The notes beneath the pieces are model-generated. The model was not told where the DNA came from. It ran no database searches and worked only from the letters and a program-made list of their open reading frames with translations. From Burkholderia sp. NRF60-BP8 (lineage in GTDB: Bacteria > Pseudomonadota > Gammaproteobacteria > Burkholderiales > Burkholderiaceae), in assembly GCF_001522585.2 (NCBI RefSeq), contig NZ_CP013372.1:186001-250000 (forward strand): DNA of 64,000 nt, written 5' to 3'. Below, in pieces: positions 54,508-62,125 of this stretch (position 1 is its first letter; every line of letters starts with the position of its first letter). The position numbers were made by a program, and so were the translations under genes.

Positions 54508-55230
54508 ATGACCATCAAATCCTTGTTCTTGCGCGCCACGTCGATCGGCGCGATCGCGCTGGCGCTCGGCGCGTGCACGACCCAGTCGGGGCCGACCTAC
54601 GACATCCGCGCGGTGTCGATGCCGGGCAAACCGGACAACATTTTCCGCGTGAGCTGCGACGGGCTGCTCGGCAGCGCGAATTCGTGCGCACGCGCGGCGG
54701 AGGAATTCTGCCGCGGCCAGGGCTTCACGCCGCTCGAGATGATCGACCGCGTGCGCTCGGGCGCACCGATGAAGGACCCGCGCGAGATCACGTTCATGTG
54801 CGGCAAGCCGCAGCCGGCCCCACAGCCCGCGCCGCAACCGCAAGCCCAGCCGCAACCCGCGCCGCAGCCGGCGCCGGCGCCGCAGCGCCAGGTGCTGCTG
54901 CAGGGCGACGCGAACTTCGCGACCGACAGCGCGGTGCTCACGCCGCAAGCGCGCCGCGATCTCGACCGCTTCCTCGACATCAATCGCGGCGTGACGTTCT
55001 CGCGTGTCGCGATCACCGGCTTCACCGATTCGACGGGCAGCGCGGCGCACAACCGCGCGCTGTCGGAAGCGCGTGCGCGCACGGTCGTGAACTACCTGCG
55101 CTCGAACGGGCTCCAGGCTCGCGAGTTCGCGGCCGAAGGGCTCGGCGCGGCGGATCCGGTCGCGTCGAACGCGACGCCGGACGGCCGCGCGCAGAACCGC
55201 CGCGTCGAGATCCGTCTCGACGTGAAGTAA
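54508..55230 (+). CDS. OmpA-family lipoprotein
   Basis: 240 residues. Signal peptide with lipobox LGAC (Cys23). A unique region (about 30-100) with four cysteines is followed by a Pro/Gln/Ala spacer (PQPAPQPAPQPQAQPQPAPQ, about 102-130) and a C-terminal OmpA-like peptidoglycan-binding domain: NFATDSAVLTPQARRDLDRF, TGFTDSTGSAAHNRALSEAR, NRRVEIRL. It would tether an outer-membrane complex to peptidoglycan. The position directly after the giant adhesin suggests an accessory role in anchoring or assembling the fibre; lipoproteins next to trimeric autotransporters have such roles in other systems. Confidence 0.92.
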   Translation: MTIKSLFLRATSIGAIALALGACTTQSGPTYDIRAVSMPGKPDNIFRVSCDGLLGSANSCARAAEEFCRGQGFTPLEMIDRVRSGAPMKDPREITFMCGKPQPAPQPAPQPQAQPQPAPQPAPAPQRQVLLQGDANFATDSAVLTPQARRDLDRFLDINRGVTFSRVAITGFTDSTGSAAHNRALSEARARTVVNYLRSNGLQAREFAAEGLGAADPVASNATPDGRAQNRRVEIRLDVK

Positions 55231-55347
55231 CGCAATACGGAATACGCAGCGCCGGCATGCCGGCGTTGTCGATGCCGGCGCCGGCCACGAACCGGCGCCC
55301 GGGCGGCGCGTAACGGATCATGGTGTACGCGCGTTGACGGCAGGCTT

Positions 55348-55388
55348 CAGGCCGCCGGCTCCAGAAGAGCCGGCGGCCTGTTTCTTTT
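55348..55388 (+). terminator. Terminator after the OmpA lipoprotein gene
   Basis: Perfect 14-bp stem CAGGCCGCCGGCTC / GAGCCGGCGGCCTG, loop CAGAA, followed by TTTCTTTT. It closes the adhesin-OmpA transcription unit. The rest of the 55231-55556 gap contains no palindrome and no gene. Confidence 0.92.
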
Positions 55389-55556
55389 GGGGCGGGCAAA
55401 ACGCGCCGGCGGCCGGCCGCGGTCCGCGGATGGAGTCGGCTCTCGGTTTCATGCGAAGATAGCGCCCAATCACGATCCGGAACGGCGCGCACGCGCCGTC
55501 ACCGGCAACCGGGCGGCCGTTCGGCCGCCGCGCCTCGCGGGGACAACCGGACGACT

Positions 55557-56276
55557 ATGGGAAGCTATCAAATTCGTGTGGTATTGGCCGACGATCATCC
55601 GGCGCTGCTCGCCGGCGTCAAGCACGGCCTGTCGTCGGTGCCGACGATTCAGCTCGCCGGCACCGCCGGCAATTCGGACGAACTGGTCGCGCTGCTCGAC
55701 ACCGGCGCGTGCGACGTCGTCGTGTCCGACTATGCGATGCCTGGCGGCGGTCACGGCGACGGCATCGCGCTGTTTTCCTACCTGCAGCGCCGCTATCCGG
55801 ACGTCAAGCTCGTCGTGCTGACCATGCTCGACAACGCGGCCGTGGTCGGCGCGCTGTTGCGCCTCGGTATCGTGTGCATCGTCAGCAAATCCGACACGAC
55901 CGACCATTTGATTCCGGCGATTCATGCCGCCGCGACGGGCGGTTCCTACTATTCGCCGTCGGTCGAAACGGTTGTGCGCACGCTGGGCACGCATTCGAGC
56001 GCGCGCTTCGCCGACCAGGCGCCGGAACTGAGCAACCGCGAGATCGAGGTCGTGCGGATGTACGCGTCGGGCATGACGGTCAACGAAATCGCGGAGAAAC
56101 TGAGCCGCAGCAAGAAAACCATCAGCACGCAGAAGGCGCGCGCGATGCAGAAGCTGGGCATCGACAAGGACATCGATCTGCTGCGCTATGCGATCGAGCA
56201 CGGCATCGTGGCCGCGTCGGGCAGCGAAGGGAAGGGCACGGAAGAAGCGGGCGGGGAGCGGCACGACGGCGCGTGA
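55557..56276 (+). CDS. RcsB-like response regulator (NarL/FixJ family) 1
   Basis: 239 residues. Receiver with acidic pocket ADDHPALL and phospho-acceptor Asp58 (VVVSDYAMPGG), switch Lys in CIVSKSDTTD. The C-terminal LuxR-type helix-turn-helix (LSNREIEVVRMYASGMTVNE, KLSRSKKTISTQKARAMQKL) resembles RcsB, which has SIKTISSQKKSAM at this place. No strong ribosome site before the ATG. Convergent with, and paralogous to, the next regulator. Probably receives phosphate from the hybrid kinase at 41157. Confidence 0.95.
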   Translation: MGSYQIRVVLADDHPALLAGVKHGLSSVPTIQLAGTAGNSDELVALLDTGACDVVVSDYAMPGGGHGDGIALFSYLQRRYPDVKLVVLTMLDNAAVVGALLRLGIVCIVSKSDTTDHLIPAIHAAATGGSYYSPSVETVVRTLGTHSSARFADQAPELSNREIEVVRMYASGMTVNEIAEKLSRSKKTISTQKARAMQKLGIDKDIDLLRYAIEHGIVAASGSEGKGTEEAGGERHDGA

Positions 56277-56351
56277 GCGCCGCCGGCACTTGCGCGCGGT
56301 CGGCCGGGCAAGCCGGCGGCCGGCGCGGGCAGGATGGAATCCGGCTCGAAA

Positions 56352-57035
56352 TCAGGGTGCCGGATCGACCGGCAGCATCGCGCTGCCCGGATCGGCCACC
56401 AGCCCACACGCGATCGCGTAGCGCACCACGTCGACATCGCGCTCCAGACCGAGCTTCTGCATGGCCGAGCTTTTTTGCGTGCTGATGGTTTTCTTGCTGC
56501 GATTGAGCTTGTCCGCGATCTCGTTCACCGACAAACCCGACGCGAACAGGCGCACGACTTCGGCCTCGCGTACCGACAGCGTCGGCGTCTTGTTCGGCGT
56601 CGTGCCGATCTGGCGCAGCGCGCGGTCCATCGACGGCGACAGGTAGCGGCCGTTCGTATAAGCGGCATGGATCGCCATCGTCAGGTGATTGGTCATGTCC
56701 GACTTGCTGACGAGGCAATGGATGCCGAGGTCGATCAGGCCGCGCAGCGCGACCGCGTTCTCCAGCATCGTCATCACGACGATCTTCAGGTTCGGGTGGC
56801 GCTTCAGGACCGCGCTGAACAGCGTGATCCCGTCGCCGTGTTCGGTGCCTGGCATCGCATAGTCGGACACCAGCACGTCGCACGGATGGGCAGCGAGCGC
56901 TTCCATCAGCGCGGTCGAGTCGTGCGCGGTCGTGACGACGGACACGGTGTGCGATGCCGACAGTTCGTATTGCGCGCCGACGACGATCGCCGGATGGTCA
57001 TCGGCAATGATGATGCGGATGGGGAAGCTTCTCAT
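56352..57035 (-). CDS. RcsB-like response regulator (NarL/FixJ family) 2
   Basis: 227 residues, start complementary to 57033-57035. Receiver with Asp58 (VLVSDYAMPGTEHGDG) and Lys in CLVSKSDMTN; helix-turn-helix LSVREAEVVRLFASGLSVNE, KLNRSKKTISTQKSSAMQKL. It is a paralogue of the facing regulator (shared SDYAMPG and SKKTISTQK). Two regulators of this type could bind DNA as homo- or heterodimers, which would suit a symmetric palindrome. The 75 bp between the two convergent genes show no clear terminator. Confidence 0.95.
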   Translation of the reverse strand: MRSFPIRIIIADDHPAIVVGAQYELSASHTVSVVTTAHDSTALMEALAAHPCDVLVSDYAMPGTEHGDGITLFSAVLKRHPNLKIVVMTMLENAVALRGLIDLGIHCLVSKSDMTNHLTMAIHAAYTNGRYLSPSMDRALRQIGTTPNKTPTLSVREAEVVRLFASGLSVNEIADKLNRSKKTISTQKSSAMQKLGLERDVDVVRYAIACGLVADPGSAMLPVDPAP

Positions 57036-57162
57036 GATGTAGGTCTCGGTTGTCGCGCGGCATAACCCGGCGCGCGTGTATTCATGCCCGATGCATTGCG
57101 GGTAAGAACCGGTGCGCATGCGTGACGGAGCCGGCCTCGCGGCCCGGCGCCCGCAGATGCGC

Positions 57163-57270
57163 CCGACGACCGGTGGCGGCTCGCTGGGAACCGCCACCGG
57201 TCGTCGGACGAAGCAGCGGGGGGAATTGCTCCCCCCGCTTGCGTTGCAAGGCGCCGCGGGCAGCGGCGCC
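57163..57270 (-). other. Three consecutive perfect hairpins after autotransporter 2
   Basis: In order from the adhesin stop: GGCGCCGC / GCGGCGCC (57250-57270), AGCGGGGGGA / TCCCCCCGCT (57215-57239) and a 17-bp perfect stem CCGACGACCGGTGGCGG / CCGCCACCGGTCGTCGG (57163-57207). None is followed by a T-tract on either strand. They lie in the gap between the adhesin (stop at 57277) and regulator 2 (start 57035) and may act as a structured 3' end or processing site. Confidence 0.65.
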
Positions 57271-57276
57271 GTGCGG

Positions 57277-60200
57277 TCAGAACTCGTAGCCGACTTGCGC
57301 ACGCACGCCTGCATCGCCCGTCGACGTGACGGACAGCGCGCCGTTCATCAGCCACTTGCCGTCGCGCGTCCGGTAGGTCGCGCCGGCCGCCACTGCCGAG
57401 CCGCTCTTGTAGTTCGCGGCGCCCACGGCCACCACCGTCTTGCCCGGCTGCGACGGCGCCAGGTTCGGCATCGCCATCGCCGCGGCCACACCGGCGTACG
57501 CGTTTTTCGCGACGTCGTTGATCATGCGGTTGGTTTCGCCGAAGCGTTGATCCATCTGGCGCACGTTCACGGCGTCGGTCGGCGCGGTGCCGTCCGCGAC
57601 GTTCGTGATCTGACGTTCGTTGCCGGCCGAACCGACCGACACCGCGTTGTCGCGATCCGCGACCGAACCCTGGCCGATTGCGACCGAGCCGCTGCCGGTC
57701 GCGACCGAGCCCTGGCCGATCGCCGTGCTGTCCGAACCCGACGCGACGGAGCCCTGGCCGACGGCGGTGCCGTTCGAACCCGATGCGGCCGACCCTTGCC
57801 CGATCGCCGTGCCGTTGCTGCCGGTCGCGGCAGAACCCTGACCGAAGGCCGAGCCGTTGTCGCCGGAAGCAACCGAGCCCTGGCCGACTGCCGAGCTGTT
57901 GCTGCCCGACGCGTTCGCGCCGTCGCCGACCACCAGCGAACCGTCGCCGCCCGTGCCCGTGCCGGGGCCCATGCCGCCGCCCGAGCCGCCGCCGTTGCCG
58001 GGGTTCTGCTCGAGTGCGCCGACACGGCCGTCCATGGCTGCATACTGCTGCGCGAACTGCTGCTGCAGGTCGTACAGCTGGCCGCCGTTCACCGCGTCCA
58101 TGCTGCCCGACGCGATCAGCCCCGGCGCGACGTTGTGCAGCGCCGTGCCGCCCGAGCCGCCGAAGGTCACGCTGCCGAGCGTGATGTCGTCGTAGGTCAC
58201 GGCCGCGATTTCCTTGCCCGTGTAGTCGATCAGGCCCGTCGCCTTCAGCTGCGCGATCGTCACGGCGTCGTCGTCGTTCACGCCGTTGGCGACGCCGCTC
58301 AACGTCCGTGCACCGCCGGTGCCGGCGAAGCTGATCGACGAACCGCCCGTCGTCGCGCCGACCGTGATCGCACCCGTTGTCGGGTCCTGCTGCACGAGGC
58401 CGATCTGGCCCGCCGCGAGCTGCTGGTTGATGTTCGTGATGTCGCCTTCGTTGATCGTCACGCGGCCGTCGAGGTTCGTCACGGCGTCGCCGACGTTATG
58501 AACCGCGGTCGTGCCGCCATTGCCGTCGCCGACCGTGAAGCTCGGTGCCGTGATCGAGCCGTCCGGGTTGACTTGCGAGCCTGCGCCGATCGCATCGGCG
58601 ACGCTTTGCGACACGCCGTGCAGCTGCGAACCGTTGATGGCTTCGTTGCTCGTCGCCGACACTTCACCCGCGTCCACGCCGGCCAGCTTGCGCACGCCGT
58701 CCGTGCCGGTGAAGTCGACAGCCTTGCCGTCGGTGCCCTTCGCGACCGTGATGTCGCGCGTCGTTACGTCCTGCTGGACGAGGCCGACTGTGCCGTTGCC
58801 GATCTGGTCGGCGAGGTTCTTGATGTCGCCTTCGTTGACGGTTACGCGGCCGTCGAGGTTCGTCACGACGTCGCCGACGTTATGAACCGTGGTCGTGCCG
58901 CCGTTGCCGTCACCGACGGTAAAGCTCGGAGCGGTGATGGAGCCGTCCGCGTTGACTTGCGAACCTGCGCCGATGGCATCGGCGACGCTTTGCGACACAC
59001 CGTGCAGTTGCGAGCCGTTGATCGCTTCGTTGCTCGTCGCCGACACGTCGCCTGCCGCCACGCCGGCCAGCTTGCGGTCGCCGGCCGTGCCCGTGAAGTT
59101 CACCGTCGTGCCGTCGGTGTGCTGAGCGACCGTGATGTCGCGCGTCGTTACGTCCTGCTGGACGAGACCGACAGTGCCGTTGCCGATCTGATCGGCGAGG
59201 TTCTTGATGTCGCCTTCGTTGACGGTTACGCGGCCGTCGAGGTTCGTCACGGCGTCGCCGACGTTATGAACCGTGGTCGTGCCGCCGTTGCCGTCGCCGA
59301 CCGTGAAGCTCGGAGCGGTGATGGTGCCGTCCGGGTTGACCTGCGAGCCGGCGCCGATCGCGTCGGCAACGCTTTGCGACACGCCGTGCAGCTGCGAACC
59401 GTTGATGGCTTCGTGGCTCGTCGCCGACACTTCGCCCGCGTCCACGCCAGCCAGCTTGCGCACGCCGTCCGTGCCGGTGAAGTCGACAACCTTGCCGTCC
59501 GTGCCCTTCGCAACCGTGATGTCGCGCGTCGTTACGTCCTGCTGGACGAGGCCGACGGTGCCGTTGCCGATCTGGTCGGCGAGGTTCTTGATGTCGCCTT
59601 CGTTGACGGTTACGCGGCCGTCGAGGTTCGTCACGACGTCGCCGACGTTATGAACCGTGGTCGTGCCGCCGTTGCCGTCACCGACGGTAAAGCTCGGAGC
59701 CGTGATCGAGCCGTCCGCGTTGACCTGCGAGCCTGCGCCGATCGCATCGGCGACGCTTTGCGACACGCCGTGCAGTTGCGAACCGTTGATCGCTTCGTTG
59801 CTGGTCGCCGACACGTCGCCCGCGTCCACGCCGGTCAGCTTGCGCACGCCGTCCGTACCGGTGAAGTCGACAGCCTTGCCGTCCGTATCCTTCGCGACCG
59901 TGATAGTGCGCGTCGTTGCATCCTGCTGGACGATACCGATCGTGCCGCTCGCCAGGTCGCCGAGCTGGTTGTTGATTTTCGTGATATCGGTCGTGTTCTG
60001 CGCGATGTTGCCCTTCGCGGTGGTCAGTTCGCCGTCGAGCGCGCCGAGCGCGCCGCCGACCGTCGTCTGCGTGCCGCCGTTCACGAGCGTGTACGTCGGG
60101 CCGGTCACGGCGCCCGTGTTCGGATCGATCGCTGCGCCACCGCCGAGTGCGGTCACGACCGGCGTGAGCTGCGACACGTTCACGGCGTCGGTTGCCTTCG

Positions 60201-61389
60201 TACCGGCGGCCATGTTGGTGATCTGGCGTTGCAGCGTGCCGTTGCCGACCGATACGCTGTTGTCGCGATCGGTGGTCGAGCTGACGCCGATCGCAACCGA
60301 TTCGGCATGCCCCGCCGATGCGGCAACGCCAAGCGCGATCGCGTGTTCCGCCGTCGCTTCCGCATAGGCGCCGATTGCGGTGGCTGCGCCGCCCGAAGCC
60401 GACGTAAAGAAGCCGAGGGAGGTCGTGTTCCGGGCGGTCGCGACTGCGTCGTTACCGAGAGCCGTTGCGCCGCCGAAGGTGGCTTGCGCGTTGCCGCCGA
60501 TGGCCATTGCCCCGCCGGTGGCTACCGCGGCGGTGGCTGTGGACGGATTGATCTTGACGTACGTGTCGTCGATCTTGGGCGCGAGCGCGGCGTTCATCTG
60601 GCCGAGGTTGACGGCGTCGGTGTCTTGCGTGCCGGCGGCCATGTTGACGATCTGGCGGTTGAAGCTCTTGCCTGTCAGATCGCTACCGACCGATACAGCC
60701 GCCGCCCGATTCGTATACGACATGGCGCCAAGTGCCACCGACGCACCGCTTGCATCGATATTGTTCGTCACGCCGACGCCAGCGCCACCACCGATCGCCA
60801 CGTTGCCGCCACCATTCGTATAGCGGGCAAGCACGAGGTTGGCGGTGGTCGCGCCGGATGCTGACGCATATTCACCGATGGCAATCTGGCCGCTCTCCGC
60901 GGCACGTGTCGAGACCCCGGATGCCACGGCACCGATCCCGCCGGCAATCGCGTCACCGCCGAGTGCGATTGCACCGTTACCGGAAGCGGTCGCACCGCCA
61001 CCCAGGGCGGTAGCGGCGCCACCCGTCGCGCTCGCATTGCCCATTGCCTTGCCGATGGCAGTGGTGCCGTCGGTCGCGGCAGCAGGAACCGCGATCGCCG
61101 CCATCGTGCCGATGGCATCGGTGCCGATCGAGCGGGTATCGATGGCAACCGTGCCAACCGTCTTCACTTGGCACACGCCGGCAGCGTCCAGCGTGCCGCT
61201 CTTGTCGTCGTCCGTGGTGCACGCGTCGGCCGCAAACGCACCGCCGATCGAAGCACCGCCCAGTGCGAGCGCGACCACGGCCTGACGTGCCGCACGCGCC
61301 GAGCCCTTCGAACGCGACTTCGCCGTTTCGGCCACCGCCGTCCACGTGCCCGTCGCCGCGTTCCAGATATTCCGATATGTCTTGTTCAT
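57277..61389 (-). CDS. Trimeric autotransporter adhesin 2 (YadA/Hia type)
   Basis: 1370 residues from the ATG complementary to 61387-61389 (AAAGGAG upstream). The extended signal peptide region is almost identical to adhesin 1 ([20 protein letters not shown]), as are parts of the head ([20 protein letters not shown]), the stalk modules (GDISGAGSQVN-type [20 protein letters not shown] repeated about four times), and the pre-anchor. The anchor differs and ends VGYEF. Two Cys follow the signal peptide (ADACTTDDDK, GVCQVKT). Promoter region near-identical to adhesin 1. Inverted relative to adhesin 1, 37 kb away. Confidence 0.96.
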   Translation of the reverse strand: MNKTYRNIWNAATGTWTAVAETAKSRSKGSARAARQAVVALALGGASIGGAFAADACTTDDDKSGTLDAAGVCQVKTVGTVAIDTRSIGTDAIGTMAAIAVPAAATDGTTAIGKAMGNASATGGAATALGGGATASGNGAIALGGDAIAGGIGAVASGVSTRAAESGQIAIGEYASASGATTANLVLARYTNGGGNVAIGGGAGVGVTNNIDASGASVALGAMSYTNRAAAVSVGSDLTGKSFNRQIVNMAAGTQDTDAVNLGQMNAALAPKIDDTYVKINPSTATAAVATGGAMAIGGNAQATFGGATALGNDAVATARNTTSLGFFTSASGGAATAIGAYAEATAEHAIALGVAASAGHAESVAIGVSSTTDRDNSVSVGNGTLQRQITNMAAGTKATDAVNVSQLTPVVTALGGGAAIDPNTGAVTGPTYTLVNGGTQTTVGGALGALDGELTTAKGNIAQNTTDITKINNQLGDLASGTIGIVQQDATTRTITVAKDTDGKAVDFTGTDGVRKLTGVDAGDVSATSNEAINGSQLHGVSQSVADAIGAGSQVNADGSITAPSFTVGDGNGGTTTVHNVGDVVTNLDGRVTVNEGDIKNLADQIGNGTVGLVQQDVTTRDITVAKGTDGKVVDFTGTDGVRKLAGVDAGEVSATSHEAINGSQLHGVSQSVADAIGAGSQVNPDGTITAPSFTVGDGNGGTTTVHNVGDAVTNLDGRVTVNEGDIKNLADQIGNGTVGLVQQDVTTRDITVAQHTDGTTVNFTGTAGDRKLAGVAAGDVSATSNEAINGSQLHGVSQSVADAIGAGSQVNADGSITAPSFTVGDGNGGTTTVHNVGDVVTNLDGRVTVNEGDIKNLADQIGNGTVGLVQQDVTTRDITVAKGTDGKAVDFTGTDGVRKLAGVDAGEVSATSNEAINGSQLHGVSQSVADAIGAGSQVNPDGSITAPSFTVGDGNGGTTAVHNVGDAVTNLDGRVTINEGDITNINQQLAAGQIGLVQQDPTTGAITVGATTGGSSISFAGTGGARTLSGVANGVNDDDAVTIAQLKATGLIDYTGKEIAAVTYDDITLGSVTFGGSGGTALHNVAPGLIASGSMDAVNGGQLYDLQQQFAQQYAAMDGRVGALEQNPGNGGGSGGGMGPGTGTGGDGSLVVGDGANASGSNSSAVGQGSVASGDNGSAFGQGSAATGSNGTAIGQGSAASGSNGTAVGQGSVASGSDSTAIGQGSVATGSGSVAIGQGSVADRDNAVSVGSAGNERQITNVADGTAPTDAVNVRQMDQRFGETNRMINDVAKNAYAGVAAAMAMPNLAPSQPGKTVVAVGAANYKSGSAVAAGATYRTRDGKWLMNGALSVTSTGDAGVRAQVGYEF

Positions 61390-61434
61390 TTCCCTACTCC
61401 TTTCAGTTTGTCGGGGTACTGAAAGAATGGTAGG

Positions 61435-61452
61435 GATTGGGCCTGTCCTAAT
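61435..61452. promoter_or_regulatory. Palindrome just upstream of autotransporter 2
   Basis: GATTGGGCCTGTCCTAAT on the plus strand, 45 bp from the ATG, at the same place as the site before adhesin 1. The flanking sequence to the start codon is nearly identical in both. Confidence 0.55.
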
Positions 61453-61795
61453 CTGTCGTCCGAGGCTGAATCGCCGAGCGGTGTTCGTAAGGCGAGTCCT
61501 ACACGCCAGAACGACGGGACGGCGCGGCGCGCGCAGTGGCTGCCGGATCGAGCCGGCGCACGCGGGCACGCCGCGGCGATGTGAAATGGAACAGGGAGGA
61601 GACGGTCGCACCGCACGCATGTCGCGTACTACTCGAAGCGCCGGGGTGACGAAACGCGGATTGACCATTCGAGCGGAAGTTCGATGCAAGGCGGCCGGAT
61701 CGCCGCGACTCACGAGCGCGCCGGTGCGGCGCGGACAGGCGTGAAAGCGCGTTTGCGTCCGCGTGCACGGAGACGACGGATTGCGGGGCGGGCGC

Positions 61796-61995
61796 TCGGT
61801 GTTCGCATCTGGCAGCGTTTGCGTATCGATACCAACACCCATCTCTGTCATGGCCGCGCCCACCGGCCATCACCGAACGCCCGCGCCGCAATCCGCAGCC
61901 GAAACGCGCGTGCCGTGCAACATAGAACGCCGCCGGCATCACGTCAGGACAGCTTACCGGTAACATTCGCGGCAACCAATCAGACTGGGCTGATT
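61796..61995 (-). promoter_or_regulatory. Composite regulatory module, copy E (distal region of autotransporter 2)
   Basis: Read on the minus strand: palindrome 61978-61995 (AATCAGACTGGGCTGATT), GGTAAGCTGTCC (61948-61959), GC block 61852-61875 (plus strand GGCCGCGCCCACCGGCCATC) and CGCTGCCAGATGCGAA at 61803-61818. Block-to-element spacing 44 bp. It lies 407 bp before the adhesin 2 start codon. The remaining sequence of the 736-bp gap (61390-62125) shows no gene; the terminator of adhesin 3 is at its right end. Confidence 0.65.
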
Positions 61996-62062
61996 CTTGA
62001 ACCGGATTCGCAGGTGCTTGCGTATCGCGGTATCGATGCGCGAGCGGCCTGCGGACGGCCAT

Positions 62063-62095
62063 AAAAAAGCGAAGGGATTGCTCCCTTCGCTTTTG
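62063..62095 (-). terminator. Terminator of autotransporter 3
   Basis: Stem AAAAGCGAAGGGA / TCCCTTCGCTTTT with loop TTGC, and a T-run on the minus strand. About 30 bp after the adhesin 3 stop codon. Its symmetry allows it to work on both strands. Confidence 0.9.
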
Positions 62096-62125
62096 TCGCG
62101 ACGATTGCGCGGCCGACCTCGACGC

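Noticed and set aside
57112..60864. 1250-codon plus-strand open frame opposite adhesin 2
   Set aside because: Shadow of the adhesin repeats; composition matches the other antisense frames and there is no start signal.
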